A stretch of DNA of 7,916 nt from NCBI GenBank assembly GCA_017554135.1, contig JAFZIX010000125.1, forward strand, positions 1 through 7,916, read 5' to 3'. Each line of letters opens with the position of its first letter. Positions within the stretch are counted from its first letter, which is position 1. Shown here piece after piece: positions 7,040-7,916 of this stretch. Origin of the DNA: Bacteroidales bacterium. GTDB lineage: Bacteria; Bacteroidota; Bacteroidia; Bacteroidales; UBA932. A model generated the notes under the pieces. That model saw only the letters and a program-made list of their open reading frames with translations, was not told the origin of the DNA and ran no database searches. Both the position numbers and the translations under genes were made by a program.

Positions 7040-7063
7040 TAATGAAATAGATAACTGATAATC

Positions 7064-7916
7064 ATGTACGATCCCAAGTCTTCCCACGCAGGGGAGTTTA
7101 TAGATAATGAAGAAGTCCTGGCCAGCCTGGAAGAGGCCCGGAAGGAAAGCAAAAACCATCAGCGGGTGCTCCAGATACTGGAAAAGGCTGCCCTTTTCAA
7201 GGGCATCAGCCACCGGGAGGCCGCGATCCTCATGGAGTGTAATGAGCCCGAACTGGAAGAGAAAATCTATGCTCTCGCCGCGAGCATAAAGCAGAAGTTC
7301 TACGGCAATCGTATCGTCCTTTTCGCGCCGCTGTACCTTTCTAATTATTGCATCAACGGCTGCGTGTATTGCCCTTATCATGCCAAGAACCGCACGATTC
7401 CCCGCAGGAAACTCAGTCAGAAAGAGATTGAGGAGGAAGTGCGTGCGCTCATCCGCACCGGGCACAAGCGTCTGGCGGTGGAGGCAGGGGAGGATCCGGT
7501 GCATAACCCGCTGGAATACATCCTTGATTCCATCAAGACCATCTATTCCGTCAACGAAGGCGGCAATTCCATACGCCGGGTGAACGTGAATATCGCCGCA
7601 ACGGATGTTGAATCCTACCGCAAACTCAGGGCTGCCGGCATCGGCACCTACATCCTCTTCCAGGAGACATACAATAAGGAAAGATACCAGAAACTGCATC
7701 CCACAGGCCCCAAGAGCAACTACGAGTGGCATACGGAGGCTATGGACCGTGCCCAGGAGGGCGGATGCGACGATGTGGGCATCGGAGTGCTCTTCGGCCT
7801 GGAGAACTATATGTACGAACTTGTAGGCCTTCTGATGCATGCGGAACACCTGGAAGCACGCTTCGGGGTGGGCCCTCACACCATCAGCGTGCCGCGCATC
7901 TGCCCCGCCGACGATA
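7064..7916 (+). CDS. hydG: [FeFe]-hydrogenase H-cluster radical SAM maturase HydG, N-terminal part (3' end outside window)
   Basis: HydG is a radical SAM tyrosine lyase. It cleaves tyrosine to p-cresol and dehydroglycine and converts the latter into the CO and cyanide ligands of an iron synthon for the hydrogenase H-cluster. The 284 visible codons (the family has about 470) start MYDPKSSHAGEFID. They carry the radical SAM cysteines C96, C100 and C103 in 'NYCINGCVYC', a CX3CX2C motif that matches the numbering I recall for clostridial HydG. Strong HydG signatures follow: 'GIGTYILFQETYN', 'HPTGPKSNYEWHTEAMDRA', 'DDVGIGVLFGL' and 'LMHAEHLEARFGVGPHTISVPR'. These separate it from the related thiamine enzyme ThiH. 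The C-terminal auxiliary-cluster cysteines lie beyond the window. The ATG is supported by an in-frame stop at 7052 and a promoter just upstream. A hydrogenase and hydE/hydF are expected elsewhere in the genome, possibly just downstream. Confidence 0.96.
   Translation, partial: MYDPKSSHAGEFIDNEEVLASLEEARKESKNHQRVLQILEKAALFKGISHREAAILMECNEPELEEKIYALAASIKQKFYGNRIVLFAPLYLSNYCINGCVYCPYHAKNRTIPRRKLSQKEIEEEVRALIRTGHKRLAVEAGEDPVHNPLEYILDSIKTIYSVNEGGNSIRRVNVNIAATDVESYRKLRAAGIGTYILFQETYNKERYQKLHPTGPKSNYEWHTEAMDRAQEGGCDDVGIGVLFGLENYMYELVGLLMHAEHLEARFGVGPHTISVPRICPADD

Noticed and set aside
6944..7879. 311-codon open frame on the minus strand opposite hydG
   Set aside because: It runs into the tRNA-Val gene and lies antisense to a clear HydG. 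The protein looks like a shadow translation.
7064..7916. ThiH or another radical SAM enzyme instead of HydG
   Set aside because: The N-terminal extension, cysteine numbering and the GPHTISVPR and MHAEHLE signatures are those of HydG.

Overview
The window looks like part of a chromosome from an anaerobic member of the Bacteroidota, most likely Bacteroidales of gut type. Four things support this. There is a DUF4954-family protein, a family I know from that phylum. There is a fused PlsC/GNAT aminolipid acyltransferase. Three good matches to the Bacteroidota -7 promoter element TAnnTTTG lie in the only real intergenic stretch. Finally, the starts lack Shine-Dalgarno sequences. A HydG gene points to an [FeFe]-hydrogenase and an anaerobic lifestyle. 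Genus cannot be fixed from the sequence alone.

Layout. Positions 1-1104 (+) hold the C-terminal part of a large secreted-type glycoside hydrolase with two beta-sandwich domains, cut by the window edge. Facing it tail to tail is a three-gene unit on the minus strand, read from 6777 down to 1085: a bifunctional acyltransferase of the OlsF/GlsF type, then glmS after 28 bp, then a DUF4954 left-handed beta-helix protein after 7 bp. The last gene overlaps the hydrolase by 20 bp at their 3' ends. The probable intrinsic terminator of the unit lies inside the hydrolase coding sequence (1004-1033).

Positions 6778-7063 are a compact regulatory and RNA island. It holds the promoter of the acyltransferase unit, a tRNA-Val(CAC) gene (-) with encoded CCA, the tRNA's own terminator and promoter, and a divergent promoter for hydG. 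From 7064 (+) to the window end runs the N-terminal 284 codons of hydG, the tyrosine lyase that makes the CO/CN-bearing iron synthon of the [FeFe]-hydrogenase H-cluster.

How the genes fit together. GlmS feeds amino sugar into peptidoglycan and LPS, and the fused acyltransferase probably makes N-acyl/O-acyl amino-acid lipids of the envelope. DUF4954 is uncharacterised but has the beta-helix fold common in amino-sugar enzymes, so the unit reads as an envelope-precursor operon. The hydrolase and hydG are separate transcription units with unrelated jobs. I see no mobile element, CRISPR array, phage gene or defence system. The most interesting points are the DUF4954 coupling to glmS, the lipid-synthase/glmS coupling, and the terminator buried in the opposing gene.
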